Below the pieces are notes generated by a model. The model saw only the letters and a list, made by a program, of their open reading frames with translations. It was not told the DNA's origin and did no database searches. This document shows positions 1 to 8,616 of a DNA stretch of 64,000 bases, piece by piece. This DNA is from Chloroflexota bacterium (lineage in GTDB: Bacteria > Chloroflexota > Ktedonobacteria > Ktedonobacterales > JADMIN01), in assembly GCA_021323855.1 (NCBI GenBank), contig JAJPKE010000015.1, positions 124,001-188,000 on the forward strand, read 5' to 3'. Position numbers and translations under genes: made by a program. Every line of letters begins with the position of its first letter. The first letter of the stretch is position 1.

Positions 1-225
1 ATTGCGCAGGCGTTCATTGACCGCTTCAGCCAGTACGACGATCCCGGCGCCAGGGAATATGCGCGGGTTGACCCGCACTTTGTCTCGCCAAACCAGTTAG
101 TGCAGATGCACCAGTATGCAGCGGATATGCACCCAGAGGCGTTGGCCGACGTGATGAGGCAGCCTGATATCGCCTCGGCTCTTGGTGGCTTCGCCGCTCA
201 TGAAGCGCAGGAACATCACCCGTAG
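1..225 (+). CDS. C-terminal 74 residues of an unknown protein (5' end outside window)
   Basis: An open frame enters from the left edge in frame 1 and ends at a TAG at 223-225. The visible protein is polar and rich in His, Asp and Ala and ends in HEAQEHHP. It has no membrane segment or motif that I recognise. A strong hairpin terminator follows 25 bp later, which supports this as the real 3' end of a plus-strand gene. No function can be assigned from this fragment. Confidence 0.55.
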   Translation: MAQAFIDRFSQYDDPGAREYARVDPHFVSPNQLVQMHQYAADMHPEALADVMRQPDIASALGGFAAHEAQEHHP

Positions 226-247
226 GTCCAGCTTTTCTTTTCTCATC

Positions 248-283
248 AAGCGGCTGGGAGTTTGGCGCTCCCAGCCGCTTTTT
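248..283 (+). terminator. Intrinsic terminator between convergent genes
   Basis: The arms AAGCGGCTGGGAG (248-260) and CTCCCAGCCGCTT (268-280) are perfectly complementary around a 7-nt loop. The 3' arm runs into a T tract (279-283). The T tract is on the plus strand, so it terminates the upstream partial gene. The minus-strand acetyltransferase stops right behind it and may use the same stem. Confidence 0.85.
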
Positions 284-284
284 C

Positions 285-830
285 CTACTGCTCCGAGTTG
301 AGCGACTTATAGAACATCACGGTTGCCAACTCGCTGCCATCCGCCTCGATGGTGTAGTGCGGGATGATGCCCGCGAGCTGATAGCCAATCGCGCGATACA
401 GCCGCTCCGCATCGCTGCCCTGGCTGGTATCGAGGATCAGCGTGGTTCGCTTTTCCTGCTGCGCCAGTTGCTCTATTGCCCGCATCAACGCCTGGCCAAT
501 GCCCTGGCGGCGTGCCGAACGCTGAACCATCAGCTTCTGAATCTCCGCGCGGCGCAGAGCGTTCTGCTTCTGTGGCAGCGCCAGTTGCACGCTGCCTAAG
601 ACCGCGCCATCTCGCAGCGCGACGAGCAGCAGGCGTTCGCCGCGTTCAATCTCTGCGATAACCTGCTGCCAGTAGAGCTGTGCGTGGTGGGCATCCAGTG
701 GACGCCAGAAGCCCAACGAGGCGCCGCTCTCAACGGCATCCTGGAGCAGCGCGACAAGTTGCGGCATCAGCGCCTCGGCTGAAGCTGCGTCAGGTTGTTG
801 AATGTCAATGTCTAACCGTGTGTCGAACAT
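285..830 (-). CDS. GNAT family N-acetyltransferase
   Basis: The 181-residue product fits a single GNAT domain. The acetyl-CoA binding motif A is visible around residues 95-115 as KLMVQRSARRQGIGQAL, with the R-x-x-G-x-G core. The C-terminal half (LILDTSQGSDAERLYRAIGY) matches the usual alpha4-beta5 region ending in a Phe/Tyr-rich strand. The substrate cannot be predicted. It lies just behind a second GNAT gene on the same strand (15 bp gap), so the two are probably cotranscribed. Codon use and composition match the neighbours. Confidence 0.85.
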   Translation of the reverse strand: MFDTRLDIDIQQPDAASAEALMPQLVALLQDAVESGASLGFWRPLDAHHAQLYWQQVIAEIERGERLLLVALRDGAVLGSVQLALPQKQNALRRAEIQKLMVQRSARRQGIGQALMRAIEQLAQQEKRTTLILDTSQGSDAERLYRAIGYQLAGIIPHYTIEADGSELATVMFYKSLNSEQ

Positions 831-845
831 AGCGATAGTATCTCC

Positions 846-1415
846 TCACCAGTTCAGAGTAATCTCACTCAGAGAATCCACGGAGCGCGGGGCTTGCGGC
901 TGGTCGCAGCGTGGTTGCAGCGATCCCTGCCACCAGCCGACATCATGCCACTCACTCATCTTGTAACCAACCTGTCGGTAGATACCGACCGGCTTCAACC
1001 CCATCGCCTCGTGCAGCGCAACGCTGGCCGGATTCGGCAGCGTGATACCGGCGTAGACGTTGTAATAGCCGAGCCTCCGCAGGAGCGCGAAGAGGCTGTC
1101 GTAGAGTGCGCGCCCCACGCCTTTGCCACGCCATTGCTCGTGAACATAGGCTGAGACATCCACCGACCATTGATAGGCGGCGCGTTCCCGGTGCTGCCCT
1201 GCGTAGGCATAGCCCACGACCTCGCCGTTTTGCTCTGCGACCAGCCAGGGAAAGCGCGCCATGATTTTGGCGATGCGCTGCTCCATCTCTGCGGCTGGTG
1301 GCGGCTCAAACTCGAAGGAGATGATGGTGTCGCGCACGACAGGGGCGTAGATCGCCTGAATTGCCGGCGCATCGGCAAGGGTGGCAAGCCGAATGGCGGG
1401 ATTGATTTGCTTCAT
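846..1415 (-). CDS. Phosphinothricin-type GNAT N-acetyltransferase
   Basis: This 189-residue protein has the features of the PAT/Bar-like branch of GNAT enzymes: an N-terminal IRLATLADAPAIQAIYAPVV, a YAYAGQHRERAAYQWSVDVSAYV strand block and the CoA loop WRGKGVGRALYDSLF. PAT-like enzymes acetylate small amines such as phosphinothricin or methionine derivatives, but in vivo substrates vary widely. I chose the ATG at 1413-1415, preceded by a GAGG ribosome-binding site about 8 nt upstream, over an in-frame start 42 bp further up that lacks one. It is followed by another GNAT gene. Confidence 0.85.
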   Translation of the reverse strand: MKQINPAIRLATLADAPAIQAIYAPVVRDTIISFEFEPPPAAEMEQRIAKIMARFPWLVAEQNGEVVGYAYAGQHRERAAYQWSVDVSAYVHEQWRGKGVGRALYDSLFALLRRLGYYNVYAGITLPNPASVALHEAMGLKPVGIYRQVGYKMSEWHDVGWWQGSLQPRCDQPQAPRSVDSLSEITLNW

Positions 1416-1519
1416 CGTGAGAACCTCTATAGCGGTGATATGCCATAAAAGCGGCAAGGGATGAACTCACCAGAGTGGCAAATTCATCCCCTGCGCGACG
1501 GTTTCTCAAAGGCTGTGGA

Positions 1520-2953
1520 TTAGGCGTCGTAGTAGAGCGCGAATTCCAGCGGCGCCGGGCGCAGGCGCACCTCGGCGGACTGCTCGCGTTTCAGTTCGAC
1601 ATACTTCTCCAACAGATCGGTGGTGAAGACATCGCCCATCAGCAAGAACTCGTGGTCCATCTCCAACGCCGCCAGCGCCTCATCCAGCGAGCCAGGAACC
1701 GACTTGATCTCGCGTTTCTCGCAGGCGCTCATCTCATAGATGTTGCGGTCCAGCGGGCCAAAGCCATGCTCTTCTGGCGCAATCTCACGGCGGATGCCAT
1801 CAAGCCCGGCCATTAGCAGCGCGGAGAACGTCAGATACGGGTTGCAGGTGGGGTCCGGCGGGCGGAACTCCACTCGCCTTGCCTTTGGATTATCCGAATA
1901 CATGGGGATGCGCACGGCGGCTGAGCGGTTGCGCTGCGAAAAGACGAGATTCACCGGCGCCTCGTAGCCCGGCACTAACCGGCGATAGCTGTTGGTCGTC
2001 GGCGCAGCCAGCGCCAACACCGCCGGAGCATGCGTCAGCAGGCCGCCGATGAAGAAGCGCGCCATCTCAGAGAGCGAGGCATAGCCTTCGGCATCCCAGA
2101 AAAGCGGCTGCTCATCTTTCCAGAGGCTCATATGCACGTGCATGCCGGAGCCGTTGTCACCGAAGATCGGCTTGGGCATGAAGGTGACGGTCTTGCCGGC
2201 GCGGCGCGCGACGTTCTTGACGATATATTTGTAGAGCATCACCTTGTCGGCCATGCGCAGCAGCGAATCGAAGCGCATGTCAATTTCGCATTGCCCGCCA
2301 GCGGCGACCTCGTGATGCTGCGCCTCTACCTCGATGCCGTGATCTTCCATCGTCAGCACCATTTCTGTGCGCAGGTCTTGTAGTGTGTCGTTTGGCGCAA
2401 CGGGGAAGTAGCCCTCTTTCGGGCGGTTGCGATGGCCGAGGTTGGCGGTGCCGTTGCGGCCAGTGTTCCAGTGCGCCTCGTCGCTATCTACGACTGCCCA
2501 CTGCTCGTGCTGGTTGGAGCGAAATTTCACATCGTCAAAGACGAAGAACTCTGCTTCGGGGCCAAAGTACGCTTTGTCGGCGATGCCGCTCTTGCCAAGA
2601 TACTCTTCGGCTTTGCGGGCGATGTTGCGCGGGTCGCGGGTATATGGGTCGCGCCGCGCGCCGGGCTGGGTGACATCGCAGACGAGGCTGAGGGTTGGCT
2701 CGGCGGTAAAGGGGTCCATGATGGCTGTCGTGGGATCGGGGACGAGCAGCATATCGCTCTCGTTGATCTGCTGGAAGCCGCGAATGCTGGACCCATCGAA
2801 GCCGATGCCTTCGCTAAAGAGGCTTTCGTCGAGAACGCGAACCGGCACGCTAAAATGCTGCCAGGTACCCGGAACATCGGTAAACTTGAAGTCAACCATC
2901 CGGACGCCCTTTTCTTGGGCAAACCGGATTACCTCTTCCGGTGTCGTCGTCAT
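1520..2953 (-). CDS. glnA: Type I glutamine synthetase
   Basis: Glutamine synthetase condenses glutamate and ammonia with ATP in the cytosol. The 477-residue length matches GSI. The diagnostic stretches are present: FDGSSIRGF near residue 50, the metal and ammonia-site block [12 protein letters not shown], the glutamate/ATP block [14 protein letters not shown] and NRSAAVRIP. The C-terminal segment [14 protein letters not shown] retains the tyrosine at the place of the adenylylation site of GSI-beta enzymes, so covalent control by GlnE is possible but no glnE is in the window. The start at 2953 has AGGGAG six nt upstream; a longer in-frame start lacks this. Repeated TTGCACAA motifs lie upstream. 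Confidence 0.95.
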   Translation of the reverse strand: MTTTPEEVIRFAQEKGVRMVDFKFTDVPGTWQHFSVPVRVLDESLFSEGIGFDGSSIRGFQQINESDMLLVPDPTTAIMDPFTAEPTLSLVCDVTQPGARRDPYTRDPRNIARKAEEYLGKSGIADKAYFGPEAEFFVFDDVKFRSNQHEQWAVVDSDEAHWNTGRNGTANLGHRNRPKEGYFPVAPNDTLQDLRTEMVLTMEDHGIEVEAQHHEVAAGGQCEIDMRFDSLLRMADKVMLYKYIVKNVARRAGKTVTFMPKPIFGDNGSGMHVHMSLWKDEQPLFWDAEGYASLSEMARFFIGGLLTHAPAVLALAAPTTNSYRRLVPGYEAPVNLVFSQRNRSAAVRIPMYSDNPKARRVEFRPPDPTCNPYLTFSALLMAGLDGIRREIAPEEHGFGPLDRNIYEMSACEKREIKSVPGSLDEALAALEMDHEFLLMGDVFTTDLLEKYVELKREQSAEVRLRPAPLEFALYYDA

Positions 2954-3065
2954 GCCATGCTCCCTGTTTGCTCTGTACTGCATCACTGCCACTTACGGTG
3001 ATGGTCGCTGCTGTCTAGGCAATAGTCGTGCTGTCATTTGTCACATTCGATACCACGATCACTGC

Positions 3066-3172
3066 AATTTGCACAACGCATCACACTAAAGAGATTGTAC
3101 GAGCGCAGAGGGCCAGGTGTATATGACGAAATGCACCAGCTTTTCCAATAGGCAATTGTGCAACTTGCACAG
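3066..3172. promoter_or_regulatory. Repeated TTGCACAA boxes upstream of glnA
   Basis: The sequence TTGCACAA occurs at 3069-3076, its reverse complement TTGTGCAA at 3156-3163, and a further TTGCACA at 3165-3171, all in the 222-bp gap upstream of glnA. The closely spaced second and third copies make an inverted pair. This looks like an operator set, possibly for a nitrogen regulator. It does not fit the TnrA/GlnR consensus that I know, so the assignment is only an inference. Confidence 0.35.
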
Positions 3173-3175
3173 TTT

Positions 3176-4879
3176 TCATTTCATCTGCCGGTAGAGCGAG
3201 AGGCGCAGGCGGGCGAGGCGTTCGCGGTAGACGTCTTCCGGCTGCTGTGGCGTGTTTTTGCGGCGGTCGCCCTGTGCCACATGCCACTTGCGAAAGGCGA
3301 GGCCAGTTGCAGCCTGATAGAAGGCGCGGGCGGTGAGGTAGGCGCGCAGGCCATAATCAAAGAAGATGCGGCGTTCGGCGGCGCTGCGCAGGCGTGCGTC
3401 CTGGAGCAGCAGATATTCGTCTGGCAGCACGACGCCCGCCAGCAGTTCGTCGCTGAGGTAGGCGCGCACCGTCTCCGCCTCGCGGTCCAGCGCCGCCAGC
3501 AGCAGCCGCAGCAGCACCGCCTGCGCAAGAAAGAGCGGACCGTAGCCCAGCAGCAATGTGCAGAGGGTGAGGAGCGTTGGCGAAAGCGCGGGAATGTTCT
3601 GGCCGGCCAGCGCCGTTGCGCCAAAGACGACGAAATCGAAGAAGGTGTGTAGCAGGATGGCGGCGAAGAGTCCCAGCAGCGGAAAGAGCAGCCAGCGGCG
3701 GCGTGGCCTCGTGGCGCATTCGCGTGCATAGCCCAGCCCCGCGCCAAAGAGCGCCGTAAACGTCGAGTGGCTGAGCCAGCCAAGCACGATACGCGCAAGT
3801 ACCAGGAAGGGCAGTTCGTTGTTGGGGCTGAGAGCAAAATAGACGAAGTTTTCAACGATGGCGAATCCTGCGCCGATTAGCAGGCCGTAGAGGATGCCGT
3901 CGGTTACGTTGTCGAATTCATCGCGGAGCGCCAGCAGCAAGAGGACCAGTCCCGCGCCTTTGACTGCCTCTTCGATAACGCCAGCGATGATCGCCTGCCC
4001 ACCAGCAAAAGCGAAGGCGCCACTGGGTCCGGCGCTGGCGTTGAGATGCAGTAGCAGCATGCTGCTCAACGCGCGTTCGAGCAGCAGTGTGGGTGGAATA
4101 GCGATTAGCGCGCCCCAGATGAATGCGCCAGAGAGCGTGAGCCAGGGTTCGCGTTCGTAGCGGTCGAAGAGCGCGATGAGCAATGTGACGCCGAGCGCCG
4201 GAATCAGCGGAATCGTCAGCGCCGCCAGCACGCGCACGAGACCGCCGTTGGCGAGCGCATCGCGCCCAGCCAGCGCCGCCGTGCCGAAGGTCGCCAGTCC
4301 GCTGGCGGCCAGCAGCGCGAGCGCGATCACCAGCAAGAGCCAGCGCAGGCGTGGATGGCGTTTGCCGCCGAGGGCGAATTGCAGTGTGACGCCTGGGCTG
4401 AGGACGGGTATACTGCCGCTTTCCATCGCTGGCAGTGGCAGGTCGCTCGTTGGCGCCTCCATTGGCGCGAGCAATTGCAGACGCGAAGCGCCGATGCGCA
4501 GCATATCACCTGGAGCGAGCATCGTTTCCGCGCCCGGCAAGACCTCTTGCTCGTTGACGAAGAGCGGCTGTTGCGAGGAAATATTCTCGATGCGCCAGCC
4601 TGTTTCATTGTGGTGGAGCAGCGCATGCTCACGCGAAACCGCCGGGTCCAGCAGCACGACGGCGTTACGCAGATCACGCCCGATGGCCGTCACATCGCCA
4701 GTGATTGCAGCAACGTGGGCATCCCCCAAAAAGAGGCCGTTCCCTGGCCGCCGCCCCGCTTCTGCGCTCGGTGCAGTTGACGGCAGCAGGCGCAGCACGC
4801 CCAGGCTGGCCGCCGCAAAGGTGCGGTCGTCGGATGTGTGTTGTCGTCGTTTCGCCTGCCACCCCACCGCCTGCCCCAC
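3176..4879 (-). CDS. FHA domain-PrsW family intramembrane protease fusion
   Basis: The 567-residue protein joins an N-terminal FHA domain (about residues 45-140; core IGRDLRNAVVLLDPAVSREHALL, with G-R, S-R-E-H and a following N) to a multi-span PrsW-type glutamic membrane protease (about residues 185-460). The PrsW hallmarks are visible: the EExxK motif in GVIEEAVKGAG, ENFVYF, LSHSTFTALFGAG and HTFFDF. FHA domains bind phosphothreonine; PrsW performs site-1 cleavage of anti-sigma factors in Bacillus. A phospho-dependent membrane protease is therefore a reasonable inference. The start is a GTG with AGGAGG almost adjacent; a second GTG four codons later is equally possible. A cytoplasmic tail of about 110 residues follows the last helix. 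Confidence 0.85.
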   Translation of the reverse strand: MGQAVGWQAKRRQHTSDDRTFAAASLGVLRLLPSTAPSAEAGRRPGNGLFLGDAHVAAITGDVTAIGRDLRNAVVLLDPAVSREHALLHHNETGWRIENISSQQPLFVNEQEVLPGAETMLAPGDMLRIGASRLQLLAPMEAPTSDLPLPAMESGSIPVLSPGVTLQFALGGKRHPRLRWLLLVIALALLAASGLATFGTAALAGRDALANGGLVRVLAALTIPLIPALGVTLLIALFDRYEREPWLTLSGAFIWGALIAIPPTLLLERALSSMLLLHLNASAGPSGAFAFAGGQAIIAGVIEEAVKGAGLVLLLLALRDEFDNVTDGILYGLLIGAGFAIVENFVYFALSPNNELPFLVLARIVLGWLSHSTFTALFGAGLGYARECATRPRRRWLLFPLLGLFAAILLHTFFDFVVFGATALAGQNIPALSPTLLTLCTLLLGYGPLFLAQAVLLRLLLAALDREAETVRAYLSDELLAGVVLPDEYLLLQDARLRSAAERRIFFDYGLRAYLTARAFYQAATGLAFRKWHVAQGDRRKNTPQQPEDVYRERLARLRLSLYRQMK

Positions 4880-4888
4880 CCCTCCTGG

Positions 4889-4948
4889 TCCTCACCCCCG
4901 GCCCCGCTCCTTGCGAGGAGAGGGGTGGCCGGCAGGCCGGGGTGAGGA
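4889..4948. repeat. Intergenic palindromic repeat (CCTCACCCC/GGGGTGAGG family), copy 1
   Basis: TCCTCACCCCCGGCC at 4889 pairs with GGCCGGGGTGAGGA ending at 4948, enclosing a smaller hairpin CTCC-TTGC-GAGG. This is a fully folded version of a short repeat found in six other gaps of the window. It lies downstream of the minus-strand gene ending at 5003. Confidence 0.7.
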
Positions 4949-5002
4949 TTCATCTTCCTGTGCAGTATGCCTGATGAGATGAGAAATATGCCAGCAGGTA
5001 GC

Positions 5003-5410
5003 CTATTGGAATTCAGAGCTTTCAGGGACCTCGGAGACCTCATTCTGTCGCGCCATGCGCTTCCAGTCCTGGCGGCTCAGGCTGGGATTACAGGCGGAGA
5101 TTGGCAGGCGTGGCGGGCGATAGGGCTGAAGATAGACCGATAGCGGCGCGGCATTGAGCAGTGGGCGCAGCTCTGCATGTGAGACGCGCCAGAGATAATG
5201 ATAGGCAGGGGCCAGCGCATGTCCCGTCTCCCAATCGCCAATCCACTGCGGCGGCACGAAGACCAGCGCCTCGCCAGCGGTCAGCGGCGGCCAGTCTTGC
5301 GGCAGCCGCCATGCTCCCGGACGCACGATGCCGGCCACCACATCGAGCGGTGGCAGCGTTCCCCCGGCATCGTGCCCAACCCAATGGACGTAGCGTGTGA
5401 TGATGCTCAT
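5003..5410 (-). CDS. Conserved-looking hypothetical protein
   Basis: The 135-residue product MSIITRYVHWVGHDAGG is rich in Trp, Pro and Tyr, has no membrane helix and no motif I can name. It follows the YhaN-like gene on the same strand. A longer reading from an ATG at 5497 would overlap that gene's stop codon as ATGA. However, its 29 extra residues would translate the intergenic repeat (PLSLWERLEVG), so I prefer the internal ATG at 5408-5410. The ATGA overlap nevertheless argues for translational coupling, so the true start is open. The function is unknown. Confidence 0.55.
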   Translation of the reverse strand: MSIITRYVHWVGHDAGGTLPPLDVVAGIVRPGAWRLPQDWPPLTAGEALVFVPPQWIGDWETGHALAPAYHYLWRVSHAELRPLLNAAPLSVYLQPYRPPRLPISACNPSLSRQDWKRMARQNEVSEVPESSEFQ

Positions 5411-5431
5411 GGCGATAGCCCCCACCTCCAG

Positions 5432-5452
5432 CCTCTCCCACAAGGAGAGGGG
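5432..5452. repeat. Intergenic repeat hairpin, copy 2
   Basis: CCTCTCCCACAAGGAGAGG forms the 7-bp core hairpin of the same repeat family. Here it lies just upstream of the preferred start of the minus-strand hypothetical gene and inside its longer reading. Confidence 0.55.
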
Positions 5453-5493
5453 AGCCAGACGCAGGGCAAGCGGTCCTGGCGAGCGGCAAGCGT

Positions 5494-8400
5494 TCATCCG
5501 CCGGCCAACTCTAACGAGACGGCGGTTGCGTCTTCAGTCTGCCAGAGTTCTTCCGCCGTGCGCGCCAATGGCAGATTGGATTCAGCAATACTGCCATTCT
5601 CCATGCGCACGAAATAGCGGAAACTCTCTGGGTTGAATGACTGGCTATGTGAGATCAACAGCACCTGATCGAACTGCTGGGCAATCGTACCCTGCGTCAG
5701 AATCCGCACCAATGCCTGTGAGCGTTCGGCGTCGAAGGAACTGAGCGGTTCATCGAGGAAGATGAAGCCGGGCATGGCGCCCAGTTCTTTGGGCAGCGTC
5801 GCCAGCGCGAAGGCCAGCCGCAGCGCCAGTGAACATTGGTCGCGGGTGCCACCAGAGAAGATATCTTTGCCGACGAGCCGCCCAGCTACCTCATCCCAGA
5901 GCCGGATTTTGAGGTCGGCGTTCTGGTTGGTGGCGTCCTCCGCCAGCAGTTGCACGTCGCGGTAGCGCCCCGCCGTCAATTCCGGCAGCAGCGCGCGCAT
6001 ATGCGCCTGCGTCTCCGGCAGGATGCGCCGCACGATGCGCGCCCGCACCTGCTGCGCCATCTCCTCCGCCAGCAGATAGCGACGATAGGCGCGCTCACTC
6101 TCCGCCAGCCGCTCAGCACAGGCAGCAATGTCCAATTCCGCCTCGCCTAGCCCGCAGTTCTGCGCGCGTTCCTCTGCGCTCTGTATCAAATGGTGCGCCT
6201 CCTGGCTGGCATCCTGGTAGGCTTTCTGATAAGCGTCTATCTGCGCGCTATCCACCTGGGCCAGCGTTGGCCACTGCGAGGCCAGCGCCGCGAACGACTC
6301 CGCGCCGCTATAGGAGATATTGGCCCCGGCAAGTAAATCGGCGATCTGCCCGTGCAGCCGCGCATAAATTGCCGCGTCGCTCTCCTCTTGTTGTGCCAGT
6401 GCTCGCATCCGTTCATCCACCGTCGCCAGCTCAGCGTATGCCTGGCGTTCGTCGGTGTCATTCCGGCGTTCCGCAAGGAACTGCGCCACTTGTTCTCGCC
6501 GCGCCCGCACACGCACACCATCATCCGGCAGAGATCTGAAATCATCTCCATCTGGGCTGTCCAGCGCCATCTGATGCTGAAGGTCATGCAGTATCGCTCC
6601 CGCGTTCGCCAGCGCCCGCCGCTCGCGTTCTGCCCATCCCTGCGCCTGCACCTGCACGTCCGGGCGCGTGTCGAGGCGTTCCGCCAGCGCGCGCTGCTCC
6701 GCTTCGGCAGCGCCACGCGCCGCCGCCACTGCGCCGCGTTCGGGCGTCACCGCCAGTTCTGCGCTGATCGTCTCGATGGCCGCCTCGCGCTGGCGTAGCG
6801 CCTCCTGAAGTGCCGTCACCCGCTGTCGCGCGTCGTGGAAGGTGGCGTCATCCGCGCCTGCCGCCTGGAGCGTCTGCCGTGCGCGCTGCAAACGTGTCTC
6901 TGCCGTCGCCAGATATGCCTGTTGCTGCATCACCGCCTGTTGCGCTTCGCGTTCGCGCTGCTGAAGCGCCAGAGCATCGCCATCATCTGCGCTCAGCGTA
7001 GCCAGCGCCGCGCGAGCCGCCTCCACGCTGGAAATATCCAGGCCAGCGGCATGTAACTGCTGCTCGATCTGTGGCACGTCTGTGAGTGAGCCGGTCATCC
7101 GCTGCGCTGTCTCGATCTTTGCCTGGAGCGCCGCCAATTGGAGCGCAACCCCAGCGCGTTCTTGCCCGGCGTTACGCGCGTGCTGGCGTTGCCGTGCGGC
7201 GTTCCAGAGGCAAAACCCTCCCATGCCACTGGCGAAGAGTGTCACCAGCACCAGCGGTGGCGCAAACTTCAGGCCCACTATCAGCGCCAGCACTGCCAGT
7301 AGCGCGGCGATGAGCGCGAAACGTTGCCAGCGTCCGGCGGCGCCCTCCGCCGCGCTAAGCTGACCTTCGAGGGTTGCCCGGCGTGCTGCCAACTTCGCCT
7401 GCTCTGCTCCGGCGTTGGCGTCACCAGCAGTGAGCGCCTGCAATTCTCGCACATGCAGCCAGCGAGTGAGGGTGCTATGCAGGGTGGCGCGCGCCGCCGC
7501 CTCGTGCGCGCTGGCATATGCGTGTTCTGTCGCTGCCAACGCTGTGCGGGCGTCCGTCTGCGCAGATTCGGCGGCGATCAGTTCTTCCAGCAATATGATG
7601 GCTGGTCGTAGTTCCTCAACAGTGCGCAATTGCGTCTCCAACGCCCCAAGCGCCGCCAGCCGTTCGATGGCTGGCGGCAACATCTCGCGTTCGATGCGCG
7701 CCAGTTCCGCCAGTTGCGCAGCCGCCTCAGCCTGGGCGTGTTGCGCCGCCGCTGCTTCCGTCAGATGTGCGTCTGCCTCATCCAGCGCAGCTTGAAACGT
7801 CTGCACCTGCGCCAGCGCAGCAAGCTGGCCGGTTAGTCGCTCGCGTTCGGCGATCAGCGCCGCCAGTTGTTCGCGTTGCGCGGCAATCTCCAAATTGCGG
7901 CTGTCGCGCTCCTCCAACCGCAGCCGCACCCACGCCGCGCGCATCTGCGCCTCCGCCGCCTGCGCGCGTGTCTCCGCTTCTATAGCGGATTGGCGTAACT
8001 GCGCAATCTCATACTCCTCGCGGAGCCGGACGAGCGCGCGTTTCTCCGTCTCACCAGCCTCGTGCAATTCTTTTTCGATGCGCCGCAGCCGTTCGATGCC
8101 GATGAGCCGGGCAACGGCGGTTTCGCGCTGATCTCGCGAGAGCCGTTCAACGCGATCCAGCCCTTTTTGCTCCATGAAGCAGGAGTTGCGCAGCGCCTCG
8201 CCGTCGAGTCCATTGAGTTCTTGCAGGATGCGCGCGTTAACCGCTGAAGGGCCGTTGAGTTCTTCCAGCGGTCTGCCGTCGCGGCGCACGCGCAGCCGCG
8301 CCTCGTGTGTCACCCGGCGCGCGCTGCTGGCGGGGAAGAGCCGCCTGCGAATCTCCAGTGTTGCCTCCTGGGTGGTCAGCGTCAGGTCCACCTGGGCCGG

Positions 8401-8616
8401 TGTGCCGGAGTGGGGCAGCAAATCTTCGAGGGTGGCGCGTGCTTCCTCACCGATCAGTGGGCTGCCGTAGAGCGCGAAATAGATCGCCTCGAAGAGCGTG
8501 GATTTGCCGGATTCGTTGCTTCCCTCGATCAAGACGCTGCCACGCCGGGGAAACCAGAGGTCAACATCGCAGAGTTGTTTGAGCGCGCGCACATGCAAGT
8601 GCTGCAACAGGATCAT
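5494..8616 (-). CDS. SbcC/Rad50-like (YhaN-type) ATPase with a membrane hairpin
   Basis: The 1040-residue SMC-like ATPase starts MILLQHLHVRALKQLCDVDL. The Walker A motif GSNESGKST is near residue 33, and the C-terminal lobe carries the signature FSGGTRDQCSLALRLAFA and Walker B GFIFLDEPLSSFD. Long Ala/Glu/Gln-rich coiled coils lie between. Two hydrophobic helices (about residues 428-468, FALIAALLAVLALIVGL and FAPPLVLVTLFASGMGGF) sit in mid-coil. I see no CxxC zinc hook. This is the arrangement of Bacillus YhaN rather than SbcC. Its start overlaps the stop of the upstream phosphoesterase gene by 4 bp (ATGA), so the two are translationally coupled and probably form one nuclease complex acting in DNA repair near the membrane. 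Confidence 0.85.
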   Translation of the reverse strand: MILLQHLHVRALKQLCDVDLWFPRRGSVLIEGSNESGKSTLFEAIYFALYGSPLIGEEARATLEDLLPHSGTPAQVDLTLTTQEATLEIRRRLFPASSARRVTHEARLRVRRDGRPLEELNGPSAVNARILQELNGLDGEALRNSCFMEQKGLDRVERLSRDQRETAVARLIGIERLRRIEKELHEAGETEKRALVRLREEYEIAQLRQSAIEAETRAQAAEAQMRAAWVRLRLEERDSRNLEIAAQREQLAALIAERERLTGQLAALAQVQTFQAALDEADAHLTEAAAAQHAQAEAAAQLAELARIEREMLPPAIERLAALGALETQLRTVEELRPAIILLEELIAAESAQTDARTALAATEHAYASAHEAAARATLHSTLTRWLHVRELQALTAGDANAGAEQAKLAARRATLEGQLSAAEGAAGRWQRFALIAALLAVLALIVGLKFAPPLVLVTLFASGMGGFCLWNAARQRQHARNAGQERAGVALQLAALQAKIETAQRMTGSLTDVPQIEQQLHAAGLDISSVEAARAALATLSADDGDALALQQREREAQQAVMQQQAYLATAETRLQRARQTLQAAGADDATFHDARQRVTALQEALRQREAAIETISAELAVTPERGAVAAARGAAEAEQRALAERLDTRPDVQVQAQGWAERERRALANAGAILHDLQHQMALDSPDGDDFRSLPDDGVRVRARREQVAQFLAERRNDTDERQAYAELATVDERMRALAQQEESDAAIYARLHGQIADLLAGANISYSGAESFAALASQWPTLAQVDSAQIDAYQKAYQDASQEAHHLIQSAEERAQNCGLGEAELDIAACAERLAESERAYRRYLLAEEMAQQVRARIVRRILPETQAHMRALLPELTAGRYRDVQLLAEDATNQNADLKIRLWDEVAGRLVGKDIFSGGTRDQCSLALRLAFALATLPKELGAMPGFIFLDEPLSSFDAERSQALVRILTQGTIAQQFDQVLLISHSQSFNPESFRYFVRMENGSIAESNLPLARTAEELWQTEDATAVSLELAGG

